A stretch of DNA of 64,000 nt, taken from Mariniphaga sp040772505. Lineage in GTDB: Bacteria; Bacteroidota; Bacteroidia; Bacteroidales; Prolixibacteraceae. Below, one piece after another: positions 35,701 to 42,960 of this stretch (positions are counted from its first letter, which is position 1; the number at the start of each line of letters is the position of its first letter). A model generated the notes under the pieces. It made no database searches. It saw only the letters and a program-made list of their open reading frames with translations, and had not been told where the DNA came from. The translations under genes were made by a program, and so were the position numbers. The DNA lies in NCBI GenBank assembly GCA_040772505.1, contig JAXGYA010000012.1:36231-100230 (forward strand). Reading direction: 5' to 3'.

Positions 35701-36473
35701 TCACGGCTGAGGCGCTGAATGTTGTCACCTGCTATGACGGCAGCGACGGACAAGCCACCGCAGAAGCCACCGGCGGCTGGGGCAGCTATACCTACAGCTG
35801 GAGCAACGGACAAACTACTGCCACAGCCACCGGGCTGGAAGCCGGAGTTTACACCGTAACCGTAACTGATGCACAAGGCTGTGAGGATACCCGCGAAGTA
35901 GAGATTGCCGGACCGGCAACCGCGCTGGAATGCTCAGCCGAAGTGGTCAGCCACGTAACCATAGCTGATGCCAACAACGGCGAGGCGGTAGTCTTTGCCA
36001 ACGGCGGCTGGGGCGACTACACCTACCACTGGAGCAACGGTCAGGCAACAGCCAATGCCATGGGACTTGCCCCCGGAACATACACCGTAACGGTAACCGA
36101 TGCCCAGGGTTGCGAAACCCAGTGCAGCGTAACCATTCTGCTGGATGTTACCGAGGAAGATTGTGAACTCTACATTCCCGATGCCTTCTCGCCCAACGAC
36201 GACGGCAGCAACGACTACTTCAAAGTTCTGTGCATTGAGAAATATCCCAATGCGAAGTTTGAAGTCTATAATCGCTGGGGGAACTTGCTCTACGAACAGG
36301 AGAACTACGGAAACCAGGATCGCTGGAACAGCATTGACGCCTGGTGGGATGGTACATCCAACCGGAAGTGGACCGTTGGCAGGGAGAAACTGCCCATGGG
36401 CACCTACTTCTATATCTTGCATTTAAATGACGGAAGCAAGCCGATAACCGGCTCAGTATTCCTTAACAAATAA
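29751..36473 (+). CDS. Giant SprB-repeat adhesin, type IX secretion cargo (type B C-terminal domain)
   Basis: This 2240-residue surface protein has a signal peptide (TTIAFMVVFLLLGSFAQAQ). A large beta-rich N-terminal domain follows, then a DUF11-like domain (about residues 519-640, LPGQEIEYSVEIRNVG) and an Ig-like segment near 770. About sixteen SprB-type repeats of 62-84 residues span roughly 870-2135. A typical unit reads CNGAADGTISISVEGG to GSYAVTVTDANGC. The last 100 residues (DAFSPNDDGSNDYFKV, YNRWGNLLYEQ, GTYFYILHLNDG) are the gliding-motility-associated C-terminal domain that directs type IX export with SprF-type partners. Two adjacent repeats are nearly identical. Codon choice becomes visibly richer in GC from about base 34200. 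Confidence 0.93.
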   Translation: MKTFYMTSKMKNRLKTTIAFMVVFLLLGSFAQAQEVVVPFTQRTSTYTPGKKIYNIKGDFQMIGNTNMTLQNYGDNNNNGTGNSSIYVDIDGDPNTINSSSATLQFSEENDANPECTNIIYAGLYWTGRAHDGGTSPNSFEIGGTSDQYNNNEKNGYTLSITSADGPGNEYNERTATYTFTPLGGGDVVVFKYKTYSSRSWGSTWYDEVTVQVGSGSAVPVSFTQSGSTTRTVTFSTPYIINTGSTTLLVNSLTKRRDTNNISNDFRANVTYGAKTLNKRQVKLKHASGTYQTVTANANDIYYPETTQGQMYSAYAEVTDYVKTHGIGEYFVADMALREGTGGGTGFYGGWGMIVVYENSKMRWRDITIFDGHAYMLGSTAANEVLEVSGFNTVQNGDVHMKLGLIAGEGDVDIRGDYFEIQKLNTSSWERLSHSGNTTNNFFNSSIPSPAPRNPNLINNTGVDIAMFDINNPNNSIITNNQTSTKFRYGSTQDTYIICTIAMAVDAYVPEPEGTELVVSVGGTPVIPGSEPAVLPGQEIEYSVEIRNVGSESVNNAVATIPMPYTVDFASVSGVYYEGLSGPQPVFDPNAGATGSIIWNLGNLPLLSGNPLLANLTLKVKVTEDCFILANPNCNPLVTLNGTISGVGAQSGAIATHDFIQGYQMDGVCEGEPIYDPLALEIDRTNLDCEGDYTREFTYCNIEDGKIPFGDVFGYFPSGTRFYNEHPVTESSTEYTSSTGFPATEGTTTYYAVPPGITECWWEFKITVDVVTSIPEVQAEPITYCIGDEALPISSHVQPTNSSYILYYYTVQTGGTASTTAPTPSTAQAGEFSYWVAEGISAQCISPNRAEVKVTVEKCCTLESAEANVTKEIKCFGDETATVTITVNDDSGQLTFVLENYGTNNTGVFENVAAGTYNWSVSEAGEGCETLTGIITVNQPNAIGISLDAVSGVTDVSCFGGNDGAINIVASGGTGTYTYAWTGPDSFTASTEDISGLKAGSYSVTVTDENGCVAELEDIVVGEPTQITASAEITSEILCYGGTATISVTAIGGTGTLTFSKDGTNFQAGNEFTGLTPGSYTFTVKDANGCTVTTDAVVVSQPEELICSASQVSGVTIYGASDGVATVNVTGGVEPYAYAWDNGETTQTATALNAGTHTVTVTDNNNCETTCEVTITQPGQLSCSIDLISNVSCYGEADGKAKVEVSGGVTPYIYTWDNGETGATATALNAGSHSVLVKDANGAETTCTVVISQPDELVVALDGEPANVTCNGAADGTISISVEGGTEAYTIVWTKDGETFTTEDGYNLTGLEPGSYAVTVTDANGCVAELEDIVITQPDELVVELDGEPANVSCNDAADGTISISVEGGTEAYTIVWTKDGETFTAENGYSLTGLEPGSYAVTVTDANGCVAELEDIVITQPELLSCNIEVNNNVSINALDDGSATVIVSGGNEGDFTYLWDNGETTQTAINLSAGIHTVLVTDSKGCQTSCEVEITQPDVLECNVRLSSPISCAGEEDAVISVFVGGGYRPYTYEWSTGHIVPTVNNLGAGTYFVTVTDAMNAQTECSITIEAPEELVADLAGEVTDVTCFGGSDGAISIVVSGGTEKYGFTWTKDGEIFSTEQNLTGLSAGTYAVEVTDAHGCTAVVQDIIVGQPDELVVSLEGEASSVTCFGAADGAISIAVSGGTGEYTIVWTKNGEPFVAEDGYNLTGLEPGSYAVTVTDANGCVSELEDIVITQPDELTVSLEGEITDVICYGDSNGAISIAVSGGTGKYGFTWTKDGEAFTPKDNYSLSALAAGIYSVVVTDENGCSAELSGIVVASPEAALACSTEMTKPVTEYGQSNGEATVTATGGWGDYTYIWSNGQTTTTATGLEAGTYTVTVTDSRGCETTCEVTITGPDQLVCSIEMDSPVVCYGGADGKATVTVTGGVTPYTYAWDNGETGATAIGLDAGTHTVTVTDASGAQSTCEVIITQPESALQLTAEALNVVTCYDGSDGQATAEATGGWGSYTYSWSNGQTTATATGLEAGVYTVTVTDAQGCEDTREVEIAGPATALECSAEVVSHVTIADANNGEAVVFANGGWGDYTYHWSNGQATANAMGLAPGTYTVTVTDAQGCETQCSVTILLDVTEEDCELYIPDAFSPNDDGSNDYFKVLCIEKYPNAKFEVYNRWGNLLYEQENYGNQDRWNSIDAWWDGTSNRKWTVGREKLPMGTYFYILHLNDGSKPITGSVFLNK
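33516..34019 (+). repeat. Two near-identical 252-base tandem units within the adhesin gene
   Basis: Units 33516-33767 and 33768-34019 each encode 84 residues (ELVV to ITQP plus one) and differ at only a few bases. This marks a recent in-frame duplication. Other repeats of the same gene are far more diverged. Confidence 0.9.
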
Positions 36474-36506
36474 TTAGAGTTGTTTAATTCTGAAAAATAT
36501 ATTACA

Positions 36507-37445
36507 ATGAAATTCAAATTAAATATCAAAAAAGGGTTGGGGATTCTGGCGCTGGTGATCATAACCAATGTTTCCTTCGGACAGCAGGACCCCATGTACA
36601 CTCAGTACTTCTTTAGTACACAGACAATAAACCCCGCTTATGTGGGAACATGGGATGCGTTAGGTTTTATGGCGCTGACCCGCCAGCAGTGGGTTGGCTG
36701 GGACGGCGCCCCCCGGACGCATACCTTTATGATGCAGGCTCCGATGCGAAACGACAAGGTAGCTTTAGGGCTGAGCGTCATCAGTGATAAGATTTTCAAG
36801 ACCAATCAGTTTGGCATATGGGGGGACTACTCCTACAAGGTAAAGATGACCGATGTCACAAACCTTCGGATGGGGCTCAAGGGAGGTTTTACCAACTACT
36901 CCAACAATCTGACCCAGTACGGGATTATCGATCCCAACGATCAGCTTTTTCAGGGCGACCTGGTCAACAAGTTTATCCCCAACTTCGGTGTTGGGCTTTT
37001 CCTGTTCAATCCGATGTACTATGTCGGCTTGTCGGTGCCCAAGATGCTGAACAATGACATCACCGAGGACAATCCCAACAACTTTGTAGTGCAAGCCGAA
37101 AGGCGGCACTACTTTTTGGAGGGCGGGATGGTTTTCAATGTCAATGAGTATATGAAGTTTAAACCCACGTTTATCACAAAGGTGACCCAGGGGGCGCCGG
37201 CACAGCTTGACCTTTCCGCTAACTTTCTGTTTTTGGAAAAATTCTGGATTGGCGCTATGTTCCGCACTAAGGATGCCGTTGGGATAATTGCCCAGTTCAT
37301 CTACCGGAACTCCCTGCGGGTGGGCTACTCGTTTGACTACTCCACCACCAGGCTGCACAACTACAACAGCGGTACGCACGAGATTATGGTCTCCTACGAG
37401 CTGCGCACGCTCAAAGAGCTTGTCACTTCACCACGATACTTCTAA
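36507..37445 (+). CDS. PorP/SprF family type IX secretion outer-membrane protein
   Basis: This 312-residue protein has a signal peptide (LGILALVIITNVSFGQ). It contains the family's opening QDPMYTQYFFSTQTINPAYVG and QQWVGWDGAPRTH motifs and a barrel ending in SYELRTLKE. SprF-type proteins sit in the outer membrane and are needed for export or anchoring of cargo with type B C-terminal domains, such as the adhesin encoded just upstream. I chose the ATG at 36507, because a start nine codons earlier disturbs the signal peptide. The gene is 33 bp after the adhesin and 37 bp ahead of the OmpA gene, in one operon. Confidence 0.94.
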   Translation: MKFKLNIKKGLGILALVIITNVSFGQQDPMYTQYFFSTQTINPAYVGTWDALGFMALTRQQWVGWDGAPRTHTFMMQAPMRNDKVALGLSVISDKIFKTNQFGIWGDYSYKVKMTDVTNLRMGLKGGFTNYSNNLTQYGIIDPNDQLFQGDLVNKFIPNFGVGLFLFNPMYYVGLSVPKMLNNDITEDNPNNFVVQAERRHYFLEGGMVFNVNEYMKFKPTFITKVTQGAPAQLDLSANFLFLEKFWIGAMFRTKDAVGIIAQFIYRNSLRVGYSFDYSTTRLHNYNSGTHEIMVSYELRTLKELVTSPRYF

Positions 37446-37482
37446 TGCTATGGAAAAGAACAGAAATTCAAAATCAGTAATC

Positions 37483-39042
37483 ATGAAACGAACATTAATT
37501 TTTATATTGGGTTTGCTGCCGCTCTTTGCTTTGGCACAACCCGGACAAAACTTTATTGAGAATTCCACCATCAGTGTGGAAAAGACCGGCATCAACACCC
37601 CTGCCAGTGATTTCGGTCCTGCCTTTGTGCGCGGGGAGTTGTGGTATTCCACCTACACCCTGCAGCCCACCCAGAGGCAGCGCAAGAAAAAGGGGGTTGA
37701 GTACTACGAGCTGTTTGCCTCGCCCGTTGACGGGCAGGGCGAACTGCAGAGCGGCAAGAGCCTGCAGCTGGACGATCAGCGTGCGGGATACAACGCCGGG
37801 CCGGTGTCGTTCTGCCAATCCACACGCGAGCTGTTTGTAACGGTGAACAACTATGAAGACCCACTGGTAGAAAACATTGTTTTTCAGGAAGCAAACCTTC
37901 CCCTGCGGATTCTCATTCTGCAGGAGGCAGGAGCCGCCTGGACACCTGCCGGAGAATTCCCCTTCAACAACCAGACCTACTCGGTGGGACATCCTGCCGT
38001 GTCGGTAACGGGCGACACCATCATCTTCACATCGGATAAGCCCGGTGGCATTGGCGGCACCGACCTCTACATGGCCGTTCGCAAAAACGGAAAGTGGAGC
38101 GATATGAAAAACTTAGGCGCCGGCATCAACACCAAAGGCGATGAGATGTTTCCCTACCTGCACAAGGGCAAATACCTCTTCTTTGCCTCCGACGGCATTC
38201 CCGGCGGACAGGGCGGACTGGACATCTACTACTGTGAGCTGACCGCAGGCGGATTCGGTACCCCGGTGAACCTGGAGCAGGTCAACTCCCCGGCAGATGA
38301 CTTCGGGCTGGTGGTGCACTCCGGCGAAGAGATCGGCTACTTCACCTCCCAGCGCGAAGGCGGCATGGGTAGCGATGATATCTATAAAGTGCGGTTCGAA
38401 GGCAATTACGACCTGGAGCTGCTGGTGATTGACAAAGCCACCCAGGCTCCCATTCCCAATGTGAAAGTTGACTTCAATGACGGCAAAACCCTGTTTACCG
38501 ACAGCGAGGGGGTAATTCGGCGCGATCTGGAGAAGAGTACCGCCTACACCGCCACTACCGACATGGAAGAGTACATGAACGAGTCGGTTGCCTTCAACAC
38601 CGGAGAATATCCCTACGGCACCATCAAAAAGACCATCAGCATCGAAAAGGTGGAAGTGGGACAGAAGTTTGTAATGGAGAACATATATTACGACTTTGAC
38701 AAGTGGGATATTTTGCCGGAATCGGCAGTAGAGCTTGACAAGCTGGTAAAAATCATGAAGGACAACCCAAAGTGGAAGGTAGAGTTGGGCTCCCACACCG
38801 ACAGCCGCGGCACGTTTGAATACAACGACTGGCTGAGCCAGAAGCGTTCCGATTCGGCAGTGGGCTACATTATATCCAAAGGGATAGACCAGGAGCGGAT
38901 CATAGCCAAGGGGTACGGCGAGAGGCAGCTGGTCAACGAGTGCGCCGATGATGTGCCCTGCTCCGAGGAGAAGCACCGGCAGAACCGCCGCACCGAGTTC
39001 ACCATCCTGGATATGGGAAGCACTAACTTTGTCAAGAACTGA
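37483..39042 (+). CDS. OmpA-family protein with beta-propeller and carboxypeptidase-like domain (PorE-like)
   Basis: This 519-residue exported protein has a signal peptide (TLIFILGLLPLFALAQ). A PD40/WD40-like propeller follows, with GDTIIFTSDKPGGIGGTDLY and KGKYLFFASDGIPGGQGGLD units. A carboxypeptidase-regulatory-like domain comes next (ATQAPIPNVKVDFNDG), then a C-terminal OmpA peptidoglycan-binding domain (YDFDKWDILPES to HRQNRRTEFTI). This order matches PorE and related type IX accessory proteins, except that the N-terminal TPR domain is missing. It probably links the SprF/adhesin unit to peptidoglycan. The start at 37483 gives the clean signal peptide. Longer in-frame readings lie inside the porP gene. 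Confidence 0.92.
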   Translation: MKRTLIFILGLLPLFALAQPGQNFIENSTISVEKTGINTPASDFGPAFVRGELWYSTYTLQPTQRQRKKKGVEYYELFASPVDGQGELQSGKSLQLDDQRAGYNAGPVSFCQSTRELFVTVNNYEDPLVENIVFQEANLPLRILILQEAGAAWTPAGEFPFNNQTYSVGHPAVSVTGDTIIFTSDKPGGIGGTDLYMAVRKNGKWSDMKNLGAGINTKGDEMFPYLHKGKYLFFASDGIPGGQGGLDIYYCELTAGGFGTPVNLEQVNSPADDFGLVVHSGEEIGYFTSQREGGMGSDDIYKVRFEGNYDLELLVIDKATQAPIPNVKVDFNDGKTLFTDSEGVIRRDLEKSTAYTATTDMEEYMNESVAFNTGEYPYGTIKKTISIEKVEVGQKFVMENIYYDFDKWDILPESAVELDKLVKIMKDNPKWKVELGSHTDSRGTFEYNDWLSQKRSDSAVGYIISKGIDQERIIAKGYGERQLVNECADDVPCSEEKHRQNRRTEFTILDMGSTNFVKN

Positions 39043-39245
39043 CAGATAATAATGAATAATGAATGAGTGATGAGAGCGATGCCCTGAGCGAAGCCGAAGG
39101 GATAAATTTCGGTAGTGCTTGAGAGGGTTATAGGAAGTTCTTTGCGCCTGCCGGTCAGGCATAAATTCCGGCAGGCAGGCAGGCAGGCACAAATTCACAT
39201 TTATGACACTATGTAAATATTAGATTTTCTGACTTTTTCGTAGTT

Positions 39246-39292
39246 AAAACCCGGAGGGCCAGTGTTGACTGCGCCTCTTCGGGTTTTTCTTT
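39246..39292 (+). terminator. Terminator of the adhesin operon
   Basis: AAACCCG plus GAGG pairs with CCTC plus CGGGTTT across a short loop and is followed by a T-rich tail (gggtttttcttt). It lies about 200 bases after the OmpA stop. The stem has a 2-base bulge on the 3' arm. Confidence 0.6.
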
Positions 39293-39306
39293 AGTGAGAA
39301 TTTATG

Positions 39307-39932
39307 CCTGCATGGGAACCAATCCCCCTGAATCCCCCTTCGCCAAGGGGGACGAGCTTTGATGAGACCTGCTGACTCAAAAACGGCAGAAATTTACCTT
39401 ATTAATTGTTCGTTTTATTGAGTATTTCTTTCTGCATCTTCATTTTTTATCCGGTATTTCTTATTCCGGTTTAATATTTCGGTGCTATGCACCTTCATGT
39501 CTGATGGGCGGTAACCTAAGCTACAAAGATTTCGCGGCGCTGCCGCTCTTTCACTGATGGCAGTATCTGTTTACTGTTTACCGTTCACCGTTCATGGTTC
39601 AAAGTTTACTTTTTACTGTTCACTTTTTACTGTTCACCGTTCACCATTTACTTCTCACCTCTCGTCTCTCATCTCTCACCTCTCACCTCTCATCTCTCAC
39701 CTCTCATCTCTCATCTCTCACCTCTCACCTCTCACCTCTCACCTCTCACCTCTAACTTCTACCTCTTTCCTCTCTCCCCTTGGGGAGATGTCCGCAGGAC
39801 AGAGGGGCTTCTTCTTCTTGTCTTATCCGACGTTGTCAGGAGCTTCGCACGCTGACAAGTCTGCTGTCGTTACTACATCCGTAAACCTGTCAGTGTCGCC
39901 AGACCTGACAGCGTTAACGCCTGCGACAAGCA
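39307..39932. repeat. Composite repeat element R, copy 3 (R3), split
   Basis: The left end (39307-39366) matches the start of R1/R2 with the CCCCCTT-CGCC-AAGGGGG hairpin. The right part (39654-39932) matches from the heptamer array to the GCGTTAACGC palindrome (39911-39920). About 290 bases of unrelated sequence, including a GCGGC-GCT-GCCGC hairpin and period-7 DNA, separate the parts. The orientation is the same as R1 and R2, so the element brackets the adhesin operon as direct repeats. No gene is visible from 39043 to 39978. Confidence 0.8.
39571..39751. repeat. Heptamer tract: 12 degenerate plus 14 CTCAYCT units in one phase
   Basis: From 39571 the sequence divides into 7-base units such as ttactgt, ttaccgt, tcaccgt, tcatggt, tcacttt and ttacttc. 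It then passes without a phase shift into 14 units of CTCAYCT (39654-39751; one unit is CTCGTCT). The left part looks like a related array with a different consensus (TYACYGT). Confidence 0.8.
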
Positions 39933-39978
39933 GGAATTTACGATTTTACAAATTTACAATCTTGATGCCTTTTGTCTT

Positions 39979-41424
39979 CTATTCTTTCCAGAAGGAAGGG
40001 GTAAAAAGAACCAGTACCGTAAAGAGCTCCAACCGCCCAAGCAGCATTAAAAATGATAAAAACCATTTGCCGCCCGGTGTGATGTGAAGAAAATTCTCAA
40101 CTGGCCCAACATTACCCAATCCGGGCCCAATATTTCCCAAACTTGTGGCTACGGCCCCCATTGCTGAATTGAGGTCAGGTTCCATAAAAGAGAAGATGGT
40201 AGTGCTTATACCAAATATTACTATATATAACACAAAGAAAGCCAGCACATTAGTTATAATTTTCGGCTCAACAATTTGATTGTTAAACTTTACAGGAATA
40301 ACGGCATTGGGGTGTACGATGCGGCGAAGTTCGTGGTAACTGTTTTTCATCAGTAAAACAATCCGCATGATTTTTATGCTTCCGCTTGTGGAGCCGGCTG
40401 AGGCGCCAAAGAAAAACAATCCGAAAAGAACAATGGTTAGCATAGGCGCCCATGTCAGGTAGTCGGAAGTGATAAATCCTGTTGTGGTAATGACTGTGAC
40501 AACCTGAAACAGGGAATCCCGGAATGTTTGCTCAATACCTGATCCGCCGGTAATCTGCAATCCGATGAAAATTACCAGTGTGAAAACAAGTATGAAAAGT
40601 CCATAATATTTGAATTCCTCATCTTTAATAGCTGTTTTGAATTTTCCGTTAATGGCCATATAGGCAAGTGCGAAGTTTGTACCTGCCAGAAACATAAATA
40701 GTACAACAATATATTGTATTGCCGGAGAAGACCAGTAAGCCACACTGGCTTGTTTGGTTGAAAAACCACCAGTTGACATGGTGGCAAATGAATGACACAC
40801 TGCATCAAACAAACCCATTCCTGCAATCCAAAGTAAAATTATTTCTGAGAGAGTAAACATCAGATAAATACCCCAAAGTGCTTTTGCTGTTTGTCTAATT
40901 CGCGGACTGATGCGGTCGGGTGTTGGGCCCGGTACTTCTGCCATAAAAAGCTGCATTCCTCCTATCCCGAAAACAGGTAAAATAGCCAGTGACAAAACAA
41001 TTATACCCATCCCGCCTAACCATTGGGTCATACTTCTCCAAAATAAAACCCCATGCGGCATGGACTCAATATCAGCAATAATCGTAGAACCGGTAGTTGA
41101 AAAGCCGGAAATAGTTTCAAAAAAGGCATTTGTGAAATTCGGTATTGCGCCGCTGATAACATATGGCAAACTGCCGAAAATTGAAAAAACAACCCACACC
41201 GATGTGACAATAACATAACCTTCACGCCGCCCAATATCATGCCTGGCATCACGTGAAAAATAAACAAGTGCGAGACCAATGACAATGTTAATGCCTGATG
41301 AAATTAAAAAAGCAGCAAAATCATGTTCATTATACAAAACTGAAATCAGCGATGTCAGAAACATGGCAGCGCCTTCAACCAAAAGCAGAAAACCCAATGC
41401 CCTGAAAATGATTTTACTATTCAT
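39979..41424 (-). CDS. trkH: TrkH-type potassium uptake transmembrane subunit
   Basis: This 481-residue membrane protein is the ion-conducting subunit of the Trk/Ktr potassium system. Selectivity-filter-like P-loops are visible as SGFSTTGSTII, MSTGGFSTKQAS, TTTGFITSDY and LGNIGPGLGNVGP, separated by paired transmembrane helices. The four loops in one chain are typical of TrkH. The regulatory subunit trkA lies just upstream on the same strand with a 22 bp gap, so they form an operon. The conserved C-terminal end SFWKE closes the last helix. Confidence 0.94.
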   Translation of the reverse strand: MNSKIIFRALGFLLLVEGAAMFLTSLISVLYNEHDFAAFLISSGINIVIGLALVYFSRDARHDIGRREGYVIVTSVWVVFSIFGSLPYVISGAIPNFTNAFFETISGFSTTGSTIIADIESMPHGVLFWRSMTQWLGGMGIIVLSLAILPVFGIGGMQLFMAEVPGPTPDRISPRIRQTAKALWGIYLMFTLSEIILLWIAGMGLFDAVCHSFATMSTGGFSTKQASVAYWSSPAIQYIVVLFMFLAGTNFALAYMAINGKFKTAIKDEEFKYYGLFILVFTLVIFIGLQITGGSGIEQTFRDSLFQVVTVITTTGFITSDYLTWAPMLTIVLFGLFFFGASAGSTSGSIKIMRIVLLMKNSYHELRRIVHPNAVIPVKFNNQIVEPKIITNVLAFFVLYIVIFGISTTIFSFMEPDLNSAMGAVATSLGNIGPGLGNVGPVENFLHITPGGKWFLSFLMLLGRLELFTVLVLFTPSFWKE

Positions 41425-41446
41425 GTTAAAATAGAATTTCTCCGGC

Positions 41447-42781
41447 TTACTTGAAAAATTTCTCCAGCTTTTTCACTGCCGAAGGCAAGGTGAACACAAC
41501 AACTCTGTCGCCCTCCCGAATCTGAGTATTCCCATGGGCAATGTAACCGTCTTCTCCCCGGATGATTCCACCAATTTTGGCTTCATCCGGAAAATCCAGT
41601 TCCATTATTGGTTTCTGAACAATCCGGGTATTATTTTTTGCGATAAACTCAAAAACTTCAGCATCGGAAGAGGTTAGGCATTTCACTTTCGAAATGGCTG
41701 CGCTCAGCGTAAAACGATAGATATAGCTTGCAGCAATCAGCTTTTTATTCACAATGCTTCCAATGTTCATGTTTTCGGCAAGCCCCATAAAGGCGATATT
41801 CTCCACTTCGGCAACTGTTCTACGCACGCCTAATGTTTTGGCAAGATGACAACCCAAAATATTGATCTCTGAACTGTTAGTTGTCGCAATCACGGCATCC
41901 ATTTTTTCGATACCCTCATCCTGCAACAGTTCCAAATTCCGGCAATCTCCGTTTATCACAAGGATATTTCCGTACCTTTCTGCCAACTGCTCACACTTTT
42001 CTATGTTTTCTTCTATCACTTTTATCCGGTATTGCTCGCCCAGCTTTTCAAGGGTGTTTTTTGCAATCCTGCTGCCTCCCAGGAACATGATATTCCGAAC
42101 TTCAAAAGTTTTTTTTGCCGTGAGTTCAAAAAGCCGGAGTTGTTCCTTCGGCGTGGTCACAAAATAGACAATATCGTTATCTTTTATGCAATCTGAGCCG
42201 TTGGGAATGATAGTTACTCCATCGCGATTAATGGCTACCACAAGAATATTTTCATTTTCAGCAGCAAGAGTTTCAAAAGTTTTATTCAGTATGGGTGCGT
42301 CGCGACGAACTTTAATACCAAGCAACAAAAGCTTTCCACCAGAAAATTCAATAAGCTGTCGTGTACCTGTCTGTTTTATGGATGCAACAATCTCTTTTGC
42401 AGCAAGGCTTTCAGGATATATAAGCTGGTCAACTCCCATCTTTTTGAGTTCTTCGCGGTAGTTATTCTGCAAATATTCCGCATTGTTTATCCGGGCAATT
42501 GTCCGGGCTGCGCCCAAATAAGAAGCCATGGAGCAGGCTAACACATTCCGCTCTTCCAGAGGAGTTACTGCAATGAACAAGTCCGCCTTCGATATTCCTG
42601 TTCGTTTCAAATCTGAGAATGAGTGTGCAGAACCGGCAACCGGCATCAAATCAACATCACTGCCAATTTCAGACAACCGCTCCGGTGAATCATCCAGCAA
42701 GACAATATCATGATCTTCAACACTCAGCATTTTTGCCAAATGGGTACCAACCTCCCCAGCTCCGGCGATTACAACTTTCAT
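41447..42781 (-). CDS. trkA: TrkA-type potassium uptake regulatory subunit
   Basis: This 444-residue cytoplasmic protein has two tandem RCK modules. Each begins with a nucleotide-binding Rossmann strand: MKVVIAGAGEVGTHLAKML at residue 1, and NIMFLGGSRIAKNTLEKLG near 226. Each is followed by a TrkA-C subdomain. It binds NAD(H) or ATP/ADP and gates the TrkH channel encoded next door. The first nucleotide-binding motif is a full GxGxxG. The second, GGSRIA, is degenerate, as is common in TrkA. It is the first gene of the operon. Confidence 0.94.
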   Translation of the reverse strand: MKVVIAGAGEVGTHLAKMLSVEDHDIVLLDDSPERLSEIGSDVDLMPVAGSAHSFSDLKRTGISKADLFIAVTPLEERNVLACSMASYLGAARTIARINNAEYLQNNYREELKKMGVDQLIYPESLAAKEIVASIKQTGTRQLIEFSGGKLLLLGIKVRRDAPILNKTFETLAAENENILVVAINRDGVTIIPNGSDCIKDNDIVYFVTTPKEQLRLFELTAKKTFEVRNIMFLGGSRIAKNTLEKLGEQYRIKVIEENIEKCEQLAERYGNILVINGDCRNLELLQDEGIEKMDAVIATTNSSEINILGCHLAKTLGVRRTVAEVENIAFMGLAENMNIGSIVNKKLIAASYIYRFTLSAAISKVKCLTSSDAEVFEFIAKNNTRIVQKPIMELDFPDEAKIGGIIRGEDGYIAHGNTQIREGDRVVVFTLPSAVKKLEKFFK

Positions 42782-42960
42782 TTCTGTTTAATGTAAATTA
42801 AAATCACGATGCAAATTAAGTAATAACCCAACGATTACAAACTATTCCTGTTCGCTCTTTCAAAGAGAAAAGGAAAATTTTAAAAATGAATAAAGTTATC
42901 ATTTTTTACGTTACGTTCTTCACCTCATCGTTCAATTTAAACAAACATGCCATTCCGGTT

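Noticed and set aside
35058..35876. 272-codon minus-strand frame in the adhesin repeat region
   Set aside because: It is a repetitive mirror of the SprB repeats, with no independent protein features.
38113..39198. 361-codon open frame on the minus strand over the OmpA gene
   Set aside because: It is antisense to a gene with secure domains. Its composition reflects the GC-rich codons of the OmpA gene, and it has no recognisable motif.
39557..40087. Plus-strand frame of 176 codons over R3
   Set aside because: It is made of the heptamer array (repeating SHLSPL) and runs antisense into trkH.
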